From contig JANLPL010000276.1 of NCBI GenBank assembly GCA_031367195.1, forward strand, positions 1 to 19,987: a stretch of 19,987 nt of DNA, given 5' to 3'. Numbering within the stretch: the stretch's first letter is position 1; every line of letters starts with the position of its first letter. Below, one piece after another: positions 7,839 to 16,071 of the stretch. The translations under genes and the position numbers were made by a program. The notes beneath the pieces were generated by a model. It was not told the DNA's origin. It did no database searches and saw only the letters and a list, made by a program, of their open reading frames with translations. Source of the stretch: Roseiarcus sp031367195. Lineage in GTDB: Bacteria; Pseudomonadota; Alphaproteobacteria; Rhizobiales; Beijerinckiaceae.

Positions 7839-8849
7839 TCACCTGATCGGCGGCGCGTATTGCAAGCCGCCCTTGGTCCATAGCGCGTTGAGGCCGCGCT
7901 TGATCTTGATTGGCGAGCCCATGCCGACGTTGCGCTCGAACGATTCGCCGTAATTGCCCACCGCCTTTATCATGCGATAGGCCCAATCCCTGGTGAGGCC
8001 GAGGCCCTCGCCGAAATTGCCCTCGACGCCGAGCAAGCGGCGGATGTCGGGATTGGCCGACTTCAGCATCTCCTCGACATTGGCCTGGGTGACGCCAATC
8101 TCCTCCGCCGTGACGAGCGCGTAATGCGTCCATTGCACGATCTCGAACCATTTCACGTCGTCGGGGCGCACGGAGGGGCCGAGCGGCTCCTTGGAGATGA
8201 TCTCGGGCAGCACGATATTCTCGTCCGGCGCTGCGAGCTTCAGCCGCTCGGCGTAGAGGCCCGAGGCGTCGGTGGTGTAGGCGTCGCAGCGGCCGGTGTC
8301 GTAGGCTTTCACGGTCTGGTCGTCGCTGGCGAACACGACCGGCTCGAACTTCATCTTGTGCGCGCGGAAATAGTCGGCGAGGTTGAGTTCGGTCGTGGTG
8401 CCCTGCTGCACGCAGATCGAAGCGCCGTCGAGCTTCAGAGCGCTGTCGACGCCGAGCTTCTTCTTCACCATGAAGCCCTGGCCGTCGTAGTAATTGACGC
8501 CGGTGAACAACATGCCGCCGGTCTCGCGCGACATCGTCCAGGTCGTGTTGCGCACCAGCACGTCGATTTCGCCGGAGGCCAGGATCGTCGGGCGATCCTT
8601 CGCGTTGATCGGCAGGAATTTGATCTTGTCGGCATCGTTGAAGATCGCCGCCGCGAGGGCGCGGCATTCGTCGACGTCGAGGCCCTTATAAACGCCGTGA
8701 TCGTCGGGCAGCCCGAAGCCGGCCAGACCCGGGCTGGAGCCGCAAATCAGTTGTCCGCGCGCCTTGACCGCGTCGAGCGTGCCGGCCGACGCCGCGCCGG
8801 CGCCGAGCACGAGCGCGGCCGCCGCGAGGCCCTTGAGAATGGCTTTCAT
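7839..8849 (-). CDS. aapJ: General L-amino acid ABC transporter, periplasmic binding protein (AapJ-like)
   Basis: Binds amino acids in the periplasm and delivers them to an inner-membrane permease. From ATG 8849 it is 336 residues, close to the AapJ family length. A signal peptide covers residues 1-22 (MKAILKG, a hydrophobic Ala/Leu/Val core, cleavage after ASA). The mature part has the family segments ARGQLICGSSPGLAGF, GLDVDECRALAAA, RNTTWTMSRE and RCDAYTTDASGLYAERL, and ends with GLNALWTKGGLQYAPPIR. GGGGAACG upstream serves as ribosome binding site. The permease and ATPase genes aapQ, aapM and aapP are not next to it: the next gene downstream is the unrelated radical SAM gene. Partner genes must be elsewhere, or this is an extra binding protein. 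Confidence 0.93.
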   Translation of the reverse strand: MKAILKGLAAAALVLGAGAASAGTLDAVKARGQLICGSSPGLAGFGLPDDHGVYKGLDVDECRALAAAIFNDADKIKFLPINAKDRPTILASGEIDVLVRNTTWTMSRETGGMLFTGVNYYDGQGFMVKKKLGVDSALKLDGASICVQQGTTTELNLADYFRAHKMKFEPVVFASDDQTVKAYDTGRCDAYTTDASGLYAERLKLAAPDENIVLPEIISKEPLGPSVRPDDVKWFEIVQWTHYALVTAEEIGVTQANVEEMLKSANPDIRRLLGVEGNFGEGLGLTRDWAYRMIKAVGNYGESFERNVGMGSPIKIKRGLNALWTKGGLQYAPPIR

Positions 8850-8952
8850 TTGTGCGTTCCCCGAAACTTGGAAAAAGGGTTCGGCGCGGGCGCCGGACGC
8901 GCTATTGTCCGCGCGCGCCGGGCAACAGTCAAACCGGCGGCGGAGGAACGCC

Positions 8953-10398
8953 ATGCGCGGACGCCTATTCCCGATCGGCCTGGCGGCGCTCGCGCTGGGC
9001 TACAGCGCGGCTCAGGCCGAGCCGGCCACGCCGGAGGGCGCCAAGGCGATGGCCGACGCCTATGCCGCCTATGTCTCGCCCGCGGCGCTCGAAAAAGGCA
9101 TCCTCGGCATCGCAACGCAAGGCGACGACTACGTCGTGACCTGGGATCTCGCCAAGGCGCTGGCGGCGGCGGAGGCGCCGGGCGCCATAAACGTTTCGCC
9201 GTTCGTCTATCGCATCACGCCGACTCTCGACGGCGGCTGGTTCGCCCATGCCGCGAGCCTGCCGACCTTGTCGTTCGCCGCCGCGGGCGGTCAAGAGGGC
9301 GGAACGATCTCGTTCGACGGTTTCACTTTCGCAGGCCTGTTCGATCCCACCGCGCCGGAGTTCTTCCGATCCAAGCTCAAACTCGGCGCATTGAAGGTGG
9401 ACGTAAAGTCGAAAGCGGGCGCGCAAGTCCAGCATTTCGTCCTGACCGAGAACGGCGTCGCCAGCGAATGGCGCCTGCGGTCCAGCGAGGACGCCGACGC
9501 GGTCGATGTGCGGACGACGGATTCGGTCGCCTCGGCGAACGGCAAGTCGTCCGTCGTCGGCGAAGGCGCGGATGAAACCGAGGTGGTCGAAAACCGCCAG
9601 GGCGCGGCGACCAGCCAGAGCGTCGTGAACGGCTTGCGCGCCGCCGCCTTTGGCGACCTGTGGCGCTTTCTGGTCGCCCACGCCAATTCCGGGCCGCCCC
9701 CGGGCGAGGCGTTGCAGCCCAAGCTCGCCGCACTGGCGCCGCTGTGGAGGGAAATATCGGGCCAGGTCGAGGTCGGCGATCTCGCCGTCGCGTTTCCCGG
9801 GGGATCGCTCAACCTCAAATCGGCGGGCGAGGATGTGAAGTTGAGCGGTCTCGCCGCGCATAGCTCGGCCGCGCTGGCGCTGGCGGTGAAGGATCTCACC
9901 GTCGATCTCGAAGCCGCGCCCGACTGGGCCAAATCGCTGTGGCCGCTGACCCTGGCGCTGCAAATTGAAGCTGACATAGACGGCCTCGATCACGCCGCCG
10001 AGCTTGCGCTCGCCGATCCCGAATGGGTCAAATCCGGCGATCTCGGCGAGGAGGCCAAGACCGCCATCGCGCAGACGCTGGCCGGCGGCCATCCGCGCGT
10101 GGTGCTAAGCGAGACGCGGCTCACAACGCCGCTCGTCGAGGCGACCTTCGCGGGCGAAGCGCTGTTTGACGGTTCAAGCCCGCAAGCGCACGCGCAAATC
10201 ACCGCCGACAATCTCGACAAACTGATGGAGGCGATCGCCAAAATCGCCGAGAGCGAGCCGGACGCGCGTCAGTTTCTGTTTCTCGCCACCTTCCTGCGCG
10301 GCCTCGCGAAATCCGAGGACGGTCGGCTGGTGTGGAATCTCGAATATGTCGCGCCCAATGCGGTGAAGGTGAACGGACAGTTGTTTCCGCCGAAGTGA
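8953..10398 (+). CDS. Secreted/periplasmic protein of unknown function, possibly DUF2125 type
   Basis: A 481-residue protein from ATG 8953, behind the strong ribosome binding site GGAGGAACGCC. Residues 1-22 form a clear signal peptide (MRGRLFPIGLAALALGYSAAQA, cleaved after AQA). The mature chain is rich in Ala, Leu, Asp and Glu with alternating hydrophobic residues, suggesting long beta-sheets such as in lipid- or envelope-associated periplasmic proteins. There is no further membrane segment and no Cys lipobox. The length and style recall the alphaproteobacterial DUF2125 family, but that is from memory and unproven. It diverges from aapJ across 103 bases that must hold both promoters, and its stop lies two bases from the stop of the convergent transglutaminase-like gene. 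Confidence 0.82.
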   Translation: MRGRLFPIGLAALALGYSAAQAEPATPEGAKAMADAYAAYVSPAALEKGILGIATQGDDYVVTWDLAKALAAAEAPGAINVSPFVYRITPTLDGGWFAHAASLPTLSFAAAGGQEGGTISFDGFTFAGLFDPTAPEFFRSKLKLGALKVDVKSKAGAQVQHFVLTENGVASEWRLRSSEDADAVDVRTTDSVASANGKSSVVGEGADETEVVENRQGAATSQSVVNGLRAAAFGDLWRFLVAHANSGPPPGEALQPKLAALAPLWREISGQVEVGDLAVAFPGGSLNLKSAGEDVKLSGLAAHSSAALALAVKDLTVDLEAAPDWAKSLWPLTLALQIEADIDGLDHAAELALADPEWVKSGDLGEEAKTAIAQTLAGGHPRVVLSETRLTTPLVEATFAGEALFDGSSPQAHAQITADNLDKLMEAIAKIAESEPDARQFLFLATFLRGLAKSEDGRLVWNLEYVAPNAVKVNGQLFPPK

Positions 10399-10400
10399 GC

Positions 10401-11210
10401 TTAGGCCGTCACCTCGTTGGTCATCACCTCGAAATGCGCGAGATTGGCGACGCCGAACGCCGTGGTGATCGCGACGTCGGCGGCGTCGCGGCCGCGGCCC
10501 ATCACGATGCGCCCGATACGCGAATGATTGTGACGCGCGTCCATCGTGTACCAGCGGCCATCGAGGAACACTTCGAACCAGGCGCTGAAATCCATCGGGT
10601 TCACGTCGACCGGCACGCCGATGTCGCCGAGATAGCCCGTGCAATAGCGCGCGGGGATGTTCATGCAGCGGCATAGCGCGACCGCGAGATGCGCGAAATC
10701 GCGGCACACGCCGACGCGCTCGCGCATCGAGTCGCCGGCGCTGCGCGTGGGCGAGGCTTCGGGATAGCTGAAGCGGATGTGGCCGTGCACGAAATCGCAG
10801 ATCGCCTTGACCCGGGAATGGCCGCCCGCGATGTGACCGAACTGCGCCCATGCGAAATTCGACAGCGCATCGCTGTCGCAATAGCGGCTCGATAGCAAAA
10901 ACAGCAGCACTTCGTTGGGCAGGTTTGGGATCGGCGTCAGCACGTCGTTTACGGGGGCTTCGTCGTGCAGCCCGGTGTCGTAAATCTGGAAGCGGTTGTG
11001 AAATGTGATGAGGCCGGGCGGCGCCTCGACCCGCGTGACCCGATTGCCATAGTGATCGAGATAGGCGCTCATCGCCAGCGGGGGGTCGGAATAGATGACG
11101 TCGGGCGAGCGCAGATGCTCGGTGCGCGAGGGATGAATGTTGAGTTGCAGCAGCATCGGCGTAAAGGCCGGGCATTGAAAGGAAATTTTGAACCCGGCGT
11201 CGATCAGCAT
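10401..11210 (-). CDS. Transglutaminase-like cysteine peptidase family protein
   Basis: A 269-residue protein from ATG 11210, preceded by AGGA at a normal distance. The N-terminal part (MLIDAGFKISFQCPA, then LLQLNIHPS) is the typical beta-rich start of bacterial transglutaminase-like proteins. The catalytic triad can be placed: Cys169 in GVCRDFAHLA, His227 in TMDARHN and Asp242 in GRGRDAADVA. No signal peptide is present, so it is probably cytoplasmic. Such proteins may act as proteases or amide-forming enzymes, and their substrates are mostly unknown. A longer start at 11273 is possible but matches the family less well. It lies 186 bases downstream of sdhA, in the place where sdhB would normally be. 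Confidence 0.9.
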   Translation of the reverse strand: MLIDAGFKISFQCPAFTPMLLQLNIHPSRTEHLRSPDVIYSDPPLAMSAYLDHYGNRVTRVEAPPGLITFHNRFQIYDTGLHDEAPVNDVLTPIPNLPNEVLLFLLSSRYCDSDALSNFAWAQFGHIAGGHSRVKAICDFVHGHIRFSYPEASPTRSAGDSMRERVGVCRDFAHLAVALCRCMNIPARYCTGYLGDIGVPVDVNPMDFSAWFEVFLDGRWYTMDARHNHSRIGRIVMGRGRDAADVAITTAFGVANLAHFEVMTNEVTA

Positions 11211-11302
11211 CTGGCGATTCCTGTGTGGCGTCCGGTCCATGCAAGCCGGCGGCCAACGCTCTCGCCCGAACAAACGCGCGAAAGACCGGATTGTTTCAGA
11301 GA

Positions 11303-11331
11303 TTTGCGTTTCGCCGGAGCGCTTTTGTCAA
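11303..11331 (-). promoter_or_regulatory. Possible promoter for the transglutaminase-like gene
   Basis: On the minus strand a perfect TTGACA box lies at 11331-11326. The best -10 candidate, CGCAAA at a 17-base spacing, is poor. It sits in the gap between sdhA and the transglutaminase-like gene and would give a leader of about 90 bases. It is suggested only by the -35 match. Confidence 0.25.
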
Positions 11332-11396
11332 ACAGGCGTTGCGGACTCTGACAACCCCGCAGGGAAAGACCTAATCCCCGCGACCACGATTGCGCT

Positions 11397-13223
11397 TCAA
11401 TACACCCGCGCCTTCGGCTCGATATAGCTCACCTCGTTGCTCATCGTATAGATATGCACGGGGCGGTAGTCGAGCTTGACTTCGTATTTCTGCGCGTCGA
11501 CCCAAGCCAGCGTGTGCTTCATCCAGTTGGCGTCGTCGCGGTTGGGGAAATCCTCGCGCGCATGGGCGCCGCGGCTTTCGTGGCGATTGAGGGCGCCTTC
11601 CATCGTCACCACGGCCTGCGCGATCAGATTGTCATATTCCAGCGTCTCGATCAGATCGGAGTTCCAGATCAGCGAGCGGTCGGTCACGCCGACGTCTTCG
11701 CCAGCGCGCCAGGCCGCGTGGATCTTCTTCTGGCCCTCGGCCAGCACTTCGCCGGTGCGGAACACGGCGCAATTGGCTTGCATGATGCGCTGCATATTGA
11801 GCCGCAGCGCCGCCGTCGGCGTGCCACCCTTGGCGAATCGAAACCGATCGAGCCGCGACAGCGCGAAGTCCGCGCTGTCCCTGGCGAGTTCCGGCTGTCG
11901 GTCGCCCGGCTTCAGCATCTCTGCCGCGCGAAGCGCCGCCGCGCGGCCGAACACGACGAGGTCGATCAGCGAATTGGAGCCGAGCCGGTTCGCGCCATGC
12001 ACGGAGACGCAGGCCGCCTCGCCCAGCGCCATCAGGCCCGGCACGATGGTGTCGGGATCGTCGCCGTATTTGGTCAGCACCTCGCCGTGATAATTGGTGG
12101 GGATGCCGCCCATGTTGTAATGGACGGTCGGCAGCACTGGGATCGGCTCCTTGGTCACATCGACGCCGGCGAAAATGCGCGCGCTCTCGGAGATGCCGGG
12201 CAGCCGCTCGTGCAGCACCTTCGGGTCGAGATGATCGAGGTGCAGATAAATGTGGTCGTTCAGCTTGCCGACACCCCTGCCCTCGCGGATCTCCATCGTC
12301 ATCGCCCGGCTCACCACGTCGCGCGAGGCCAGATCCTTGGCCGAGGGCGCATAGCGCTCCATGAAGCGCTCGCCCTCGCTGTTGACGAGATAGCCGCCCT
12401 CGCCGCGCGAGCCCTCGGTGATCAGACAACCCGCGCCGTAGATGCCGGTCGGGTGGAACTGCACGAACTCCATGTCCTGCAACGGCACGCCGACGCGTAA
12501 CGCCATCGCATTGCCGTCGCCGGTGCAGGTATGCGCCGAGGTCGCGGAGAAATAGGCGCGGCCGTAACCGCCAGTGGCGAGAATCGTCGTCTGGGCGCGA
12601 AAACGGTGGATCGTGCCGTCGTCCATCTTCAGTGCGACCAGACCGCGCACGCGGCCCTCCTCGTCGCGGATCAGGTCGATGGCGAAATATTCGATGAAGA
12701 ACTCGCATTTCGCCTTTAGCGCTTGCCCGTACAGCGTATGCAGGATGGCGTGGCCGGTGCGGTCGGCGGCGGCGCAGGTGCGTTGCGCGGCGCCCTTGCC
12801 GTAGTCGGTCGTCATGCCGCCGAATGCGCGCTGATAGATCTTGCCTTCCTCGGTGCGCGAGAACGGCACGCCCCAATGGTCGAGTTCATAGACAGCGGCC
12901 GGGGCGTTGCGGCAGAGATATTCGATCGCGTCCTGATCGCCGAGCCAGTCCGAACCTTTCACCGTGTCATACATGTGCCAGCGCCAGTCGTCCGGCCCCA
13001 TATTGCCGAGCGAGGCGGAAATGCCGCCCTGCGCCGCGACCGTGTGCGAGCGGGTCGGGAACACCTTGCTGATGCAGGCGGTGCGCAGACCCGCCTGCGC
13101 GCAGCCGACGCTGGCGCGAAGCCCCGCGCCGCCCGCGCCGACGACCACCACGTCGAAGGTGTGATCGGTGATGGGATAGGCCTTGCCATTCTGCGCCGGG
13201 GCCGTCGCGCCATTAATCGCCAT
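11397..13223 (-). CDS. sdhA: Succinate dehydrogenase flavoprotein subunit
   Basis: Oxidises succinate to fumarate with covalently bound FAD, as part of the TCA cycle and respiratory complex II on the cytoplasmic face of the membrane. From ATG 13223 it is 608 residues, the usual size. The FAD-binding GAGGAG is at residues 29-34 and the flavinylation site RSHTVAAQGG has His60. The substrate region HPTGIYGAGCLITEGSRGEGG and the catalytic segment with GEAACVSVHGANRLGSNSL are intact, and the C-terminus YIEPKARVY is standard. Its ribosome binding site AGGA overlaps the sdhD stop codon, so translation is coupled. sdhB does not follow. A longer start at 13280 would overlap sdhD and is unlikely. Confidence 0.97.
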   Translation of the reverse strand: MAINGATAPAQNGKAYPITDHTFDVVVVGAGGAGLRASVGCAQAGLRTACISKVFPTRSHTVAAQGGISASLGNMGPDDWRWHMYDTVKGSDWLGDQDAIEYLCRNAPAAVYELDHWGVPFSRTEEGKIYQRAFGGMTTDYGKGAAQRTCAAADRTGHAILHTLYGQALKAKCEFFIEYFAIDLIRDEEGRVRGLVALKMDDGTIHRFRAQTTILATGGYGRAYFSATSAHTCTGDGNAMALRVGVPLQDMEFVQFHPTGIYGAGCLITEGSRGEGGYLVNSEGERFMERYAPSAKDLASRDVVSRAMTMEIREGRGVGKLNDHIYLHLDHLDPKVLHERLPGISESARIFAGVDVTKEPIPVLPTVHYNMGGIPTNYHGEVLTKYGDDPDTIVPGLMALGEAACVSVHGANRLGSNSLIDLVVFGRAAALRAAEMLKPGDRQPELARDSADFALSRLDRFRFAKGGTPTAALRLNMQRIMQANCAVFRTGEVLAEGQKKIHAAWRAGEDVGVTDRSLIWNSDLIETLEYDNLIAQAVVTMEGALNRHESRGAHAREDFPNRDDANWMKHTLAWVDAQKYEVKLDYRPVHIYTMSNEVSYIEPKARVY

Positions 13224-13233
13224 CAGATGATCC

Positions 13234-13614
13234 TCAAACGAAGCCGATGCGCAGCACGGCGTAAACGCAGGCAAGGCCAAGCGCGACCGCCGCGCAGGAA
13301 TTGGCGATCAGCGCGAACTCGCGCACATGGCCTTGCAGATAATCGACAATCACCGAGCGCATCCCGAGTTCGGTGTGATAGACGCCCGTCAGCACGAACA
13401 GCAGCACGATCACCGCCGGCAGCGGCTCGCCCATCAGCGCGCGCGCGCCGTTGTAATCCTTGTGCAGCAGCGACAGCACGAGAAATACGAAGGCGATGCT
13501 GAGCGGGATCAGCGCCAGCGAGGTGATTCTCATCAGCCAATTGTCTTGCGCGCCCAGCCGGGCGGAGCCGAGCCCGCGCACGCGTCCGAGCGGGGTGCGA
13601 TAGGATGAGTTCAT
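13234..13614 (-). CDS. sdhD: Succinate dehydrogenase membrane anchor subunit
   Basis: A 126-residue membrane protein that anchors complex II and helps bind quinone and haem b. Three hydrophobic helices are visible at about residues 32-50, 66-84 and 100-122. The motif GVYHTELGMRSVIVDYL contains the His expected to ligand haem and is typical of the alphaproteobacterial anchor. GGGGAAG upstream is a good ribosome binding site. It lies 13 bases after sdhC, and its stop overlaps the ribosome binding site of sdhA, so the three genes form one operon. Confidence 0.93.
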   Translation of the reverse strand: MNSSYRTPLGRVRGLGSARLGAQDNWLMRITSLALIPLSIAFVFLVLSLLHKDYNGARALMGEPLPAVIVLLFVLTGVYHTELGMRSVIVDYLQGHVREFALIANSCAAVALGLACVYAVLRIGFV

Positions 13615-13627
13615 CGGGACTTCCCCT

Positions 13628-14023
13628 TCAGCGAACAGCGTAGCCTACGATCCAGACGATCAGCGTCAGCCCAATCCCGCCCGCCAGCGTCAATTGCGCC
13701 AGCCGCTCGCGCAGCGGAACGTCGAGCCCGATTCCGGCGTCCCACAAGGCATGACGCACGCCGCCAAGCATATGGTGGAACAGGGACCAGGTGAACCCGA
13801 ACAGAACCAGTCGGCCGACGAACGAATGGATGAAGGCGGTGAAGGTCGCGAAAGTCATCGCGTCGCCGGACAAAGCGAGCAGGAACCAGGCGAGTAACGC
13901 CACGCCGACATAGAGCCCGACGCCGGTGATGCGATGCACGATCGACATCGCCATCGTCAGCGTCATCCGATAGACGTCGAGATGCGGCGACAGCGGGCGC
14001 GGCTTGGGCGCGGTCAAGGCCAT
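13628..14023 (-). CDS. sdhC: Succinate dehydrogenase cytochrome b556 subunit
   Basis: A 131-residue membrane subunit of complex II. The family signature RPLSPHLDVYRMTLTMAMSI followed by HRITG is at about residues 9-33. The second signature FHHMLGGVRHALWD (about residues 82-95) carries the haem-ligand His. Three hydrophobic helices are visible. The start at ATG 14023 was chosen because it puts the family's normal N-terminus (MALTAPKPRPLSPHL) in place; AGGA lies upstream but a little far. A longer frame up to 14251 runs antisense-free into the previous gene and is not supported. The sdh promoter is probably in or before the 85 bases upstream. Confidence 0.93.
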   Translation of the reverse strand: MALTAPKPRPLSPHLDVYRMTLTMAMSIVHRITGVGLYVGVALLAWFLLALSGDAMTFATFTAFIHSFVGRLVLFGFTWSLFHHMLGGVRHALWDAGIGLDVPLRERLAQLTLAGGIGLTLIVWIVGYAVR

Positions 14024-14108
14024 GGCGAGGCGATCCTGATTTTTCCAGAGAGATCGCTTTAGCCTTGCCGGCGCCGCGCCGCAACACGCCTGGAGGTCAC
14101 CTCTTCGT

Positions 14109-15032
14109 TCAATGCGCGGCTTCGACGTCTTGCAGCGTCGGCGGGTTGGAGCCCTTGCGGGTGCAAGTGACCGAAGAGGCGCAAGCGGCGAAATCGAGCC
14201 AGCCGCCGAGTTGTTCGCGGCCTGGCGCGGGCGCGTCGGCCCCCAGCGCAAGATCGCGATCCATCGCGAACAGCAGCGAGGACATGAAACTGTCGCCGGC
14301 GCCGACGGTGTCGACCACCTCGACCTTGCGCGGGCGGATGACCAGCCGCTCGGCCCCGAGATAGGCGATCGCGCCCTCCCCGCCGAGCGTGGCGACGCAA
14401 AATCGCGGGCCCGCGCCCGCCCACGCCTTCAGCGTGTCCTCGACCTGACGGCCGGGATAGAGCCATTCGAGATCCTCTTCGCTCGCTTTCACCACGCTCG
14501 CGAGCCGCACTTGCCGCTCGACCAGCCCCAGCACGGCGTCGCGGTCAGGCGTAACGAACGGCCGGATATTGGGATCGAAGCTCACCGTCGCCTGCGCGCG
14601 CGCGACGCCCATCGCCTCGACGACCGCCTGGCCGTGTCGCTCGACCGCCGAAAACGATCCGACATGCAGATGCTTCACGCCCGGCGGCCATGGCTTTGGA
14701 AAGGGCCAAGGTCCATCGTAGGCCGAGCCGTCGAGATAGAAACTGTAGCGCGAGCCGGTCTGCGCGGTGCCGCGCATGACGAAGGCGAGCGGGCTCGGAC
14801 GGGAATCGCGCGCGACAAGGGCAAGATCGACGCCGTCGGCGGCGAGCGCCGCGGCGAGTTTTTCGCCGTTGGCGTCGTTTGAAATGCGCGACACGAAGGC
14901 GACGCGGGCGCCAAGCCGCGCCAGCCCGATTGCGACATTGTAGGGCGAGCCGCCGAGCACGGCGTCGTAGCGCGCGTCCACGGCGGGATCGGGGATGAGG
15001 TCGATGAGCGCTTCGCCCGATATTACGATCAT
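14109..15032 (-). CDS. PfkB-family sugar kinase, fructokinase type
   Basis: Phosphorylates a sugar, most likely fructose, with ATP. The 307-residue product starts MIVISGEALIDLIPD, the common fructokinase N-terminus. It has the substrate and lid segment GGSPYNVAIGLARLG near residues 28-42 and the PfkB signature DTVGAGDSF at 241-249, with the catalytic Asp at 247. GGGGAG is a good ribosome binding site. It lies between the sulfotransferase gene (75 bases upstream) and sdhC (85 bases downstream), all on the minus strand. With pgm in the same window, sugar phosphate supply is a sensible role. Other PfkB sugars cannot be excluded. Confidence 0.9.
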   Translation of the reverse strand: MIVISGEALIDLIPDPAVDARYDAVLGGSPYNVAIGLARLGARVAFVSRISNDANGEKLAAALAADGVDLALVARDSRPSPLAFVMRGTAQTGSRYSFYLDGSAYDGPWPFPKPWPPGVKHLHVGSFSAVERHGQAVVEAMGVARAQATVSFDPNIRPFVTPDRDAVLGLVERQVRLASVVKASEEDLEWLYPGRQVEDTLKAWAGAGPRFCVATLGGEGAIAYLGAERLVIRPRKVEVVDTVGAGDSFMSSLLFAMDRDLALGADAPAPGREQLGGWLDFAACASSVTCTRKGSNPPTLQDVEAAH

Positions 15033-15107
15033 GCCCGTCTCCCCAGCAACCGCTCCTTTATGCGAATATCCCTGCCGAAGGGAAGGCGCGCGCGCTCGGA
15101 TTGAACC

Positions 15108-15824
15108 TCAATCGCCGCCGAAACGGGCCAGCGCCCATTCATAGACTTCGAGGTCGAGTTCGATCCAGCCGCGAAGGCGTCGCCGCGTTTCGGCGTCCAT
15201 CGCTTCCAGCGCCGCACGCTCGGGATTGGCGTTCTCGGCGCCGAGCCGGACGGCGAAGCCGGTCGCAGCCCGCAATTTGTCGAGAAAGGCGCCCGGCCGG
15301 GACTGAAAGCCGACGACCAGGAACGAGGACAGATTGGCCTTGGCGCGCGCGACCAGATCGGTATCGGAAAAGGCGGGCTCCCGGCGCCGATAGGCCATTC
15401 GGGCGTGGACGTCGTGGTCATAAACCAATTGCCAGGTCACGCTGTTGCACAGGTCATTCAAAAGATGCGGATCGTCCTTGATCGCGAGGAATTCGGCGAG
15501 GCCGTATTTCGACGCGAGGTTGGTGCGATGGCTGTCCTCGTGGCCCCCGCGATGCAGTTTGATGAGGTGGTAGTAGTAGGACAGCACGCGATCATAAGGG
15601 TCGCGTAAAATCGTGATGACCTTGCCGCGCAATTCGGGCGAGGCCTCGACCGCCCTGAATCCGGCATGGCCGCTGAAAAGATCGACCTCGGCGTGCTGCG
15701 CCGGATCGTAAACGAAATTCGAATTCACCGGCAGCACTTTGTGCTTGGCGTGATGGAATGCGCTTCGCAGGGAAGTGCCCGCGGTCTTGGGCACATGCAG
15801 ATGGAAAAGCCTTGCGCCGGACAA
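15108..15824 (-). CDS. Sulfotransferase family protein
   Basis: Transfers sulfate from PAPS to a sugar or other acceptor. The 238-residue product has the 5'-phosphosulfate loop HVPKTAGTS at residues 10-18 and the 3'-phosphate segment RDPYDRVLSYYYH at 74-86, together the hallmark of the sulfotransferase-2 (carbohydrate sulfotransferase) group. No signal or membrane segment is visible. The only start that keeps the first motif is TTG 15824: an in-frame stop lies nine bases before it. GAGGG sits just upstream at a rather short distance. The acceptor is unknown; no PAPS-synthesis or glycosyltransferase genes are nearby. Confidence 0.87.
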   Translation of the reverse strand: MSGARLFHLHVPKTAGTSLRSAFHHAKHKVLPVNSNFVYDPAQHAEVDLFSGHAGFRAVEASPELRGKVITILRDPYDRVLSYYYHLIKLHRGGHEDSHRTNLASKYGLAEFLAIKDDPHLLNDLCNSVTWQLVYDHDVHARMAYRRREPAFSDTDLVARAKANLSSFLVVGFQSRPGAFLDKLRAATGFAVRLGAENANPERAALEAMDAETRRRLRGWIELDLEVYEWALARFGGD

Positions 15825-15997
15825 ATGCCCTCACATACAATCCTAACACCCCGCGCTTGCGGACAAGCCGGGGAGATCCAGTTTCCTGCGCCTACCCTAT
15901 TCCTTTCGGCGAGACAACGCGGGCCGCGGGGCTTGTGGGGAGGAGAGCCGCCCTCTATGGTCGGCGCGCGCCTAGAATCGCATGTGTTCTCGGCCGC

Positions 15998-16071
15998 TGG
16001 GGCGTAGCCAAGCGGTAAGGCAGCGGATTTTGATTCCGCCATCCCTGGTTCGAATCCAGGCGCCCCAGCCA
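15998..16071 (+). tRNA. tRNA-Gln (anticodon UUG)
   Basis: A complete cloverleaf with encoded CCA. The acceptor strand TGGGGCG pairs with CGCCCCA, then the discriminator G and CCA. The anticodon stem GCGGA/TCCGC encloses the loop TTTTGAT, giving anticodon TTG for glutamine. The T arm is CCTGG-TTCGAAT-CCAGG and the D arm contains the usual AGCGGTAAGGC. It marks the border between core genes to the left and accessory genes to the right, and its 3' half is the type of sequence often used as an attachment site by tyrosine integrases. Confidence 0.96.

Noticed and set aside
7783..8667. N-terminal extension of the radical SAM frame up to 8667
   Set aside because: This part overlaps aapJ on the same strand in another frame and is Arg/Gly-rich; aapJ with its signal peptide is clearly the real gene.
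8124..9575. 483-residue plus-strand frame across aapJ and the secreted-protein gene
   Set aside because: It is antisense to aapJ and out of frame with the secreted protein; composition is shadow-like.
11454..12500. 348-residue plus-strand frame inside sdhA
   Set aside because: Antisense shadow of sdhA, rich in His, Arg and Ala without any motif.
15725..16071. Minus-strand frame through the tRNA reading GAPGFEPGMAESKSAALP
   Set aside because: This is the well-known false translation of a tRNA antisense strand and not a protein.
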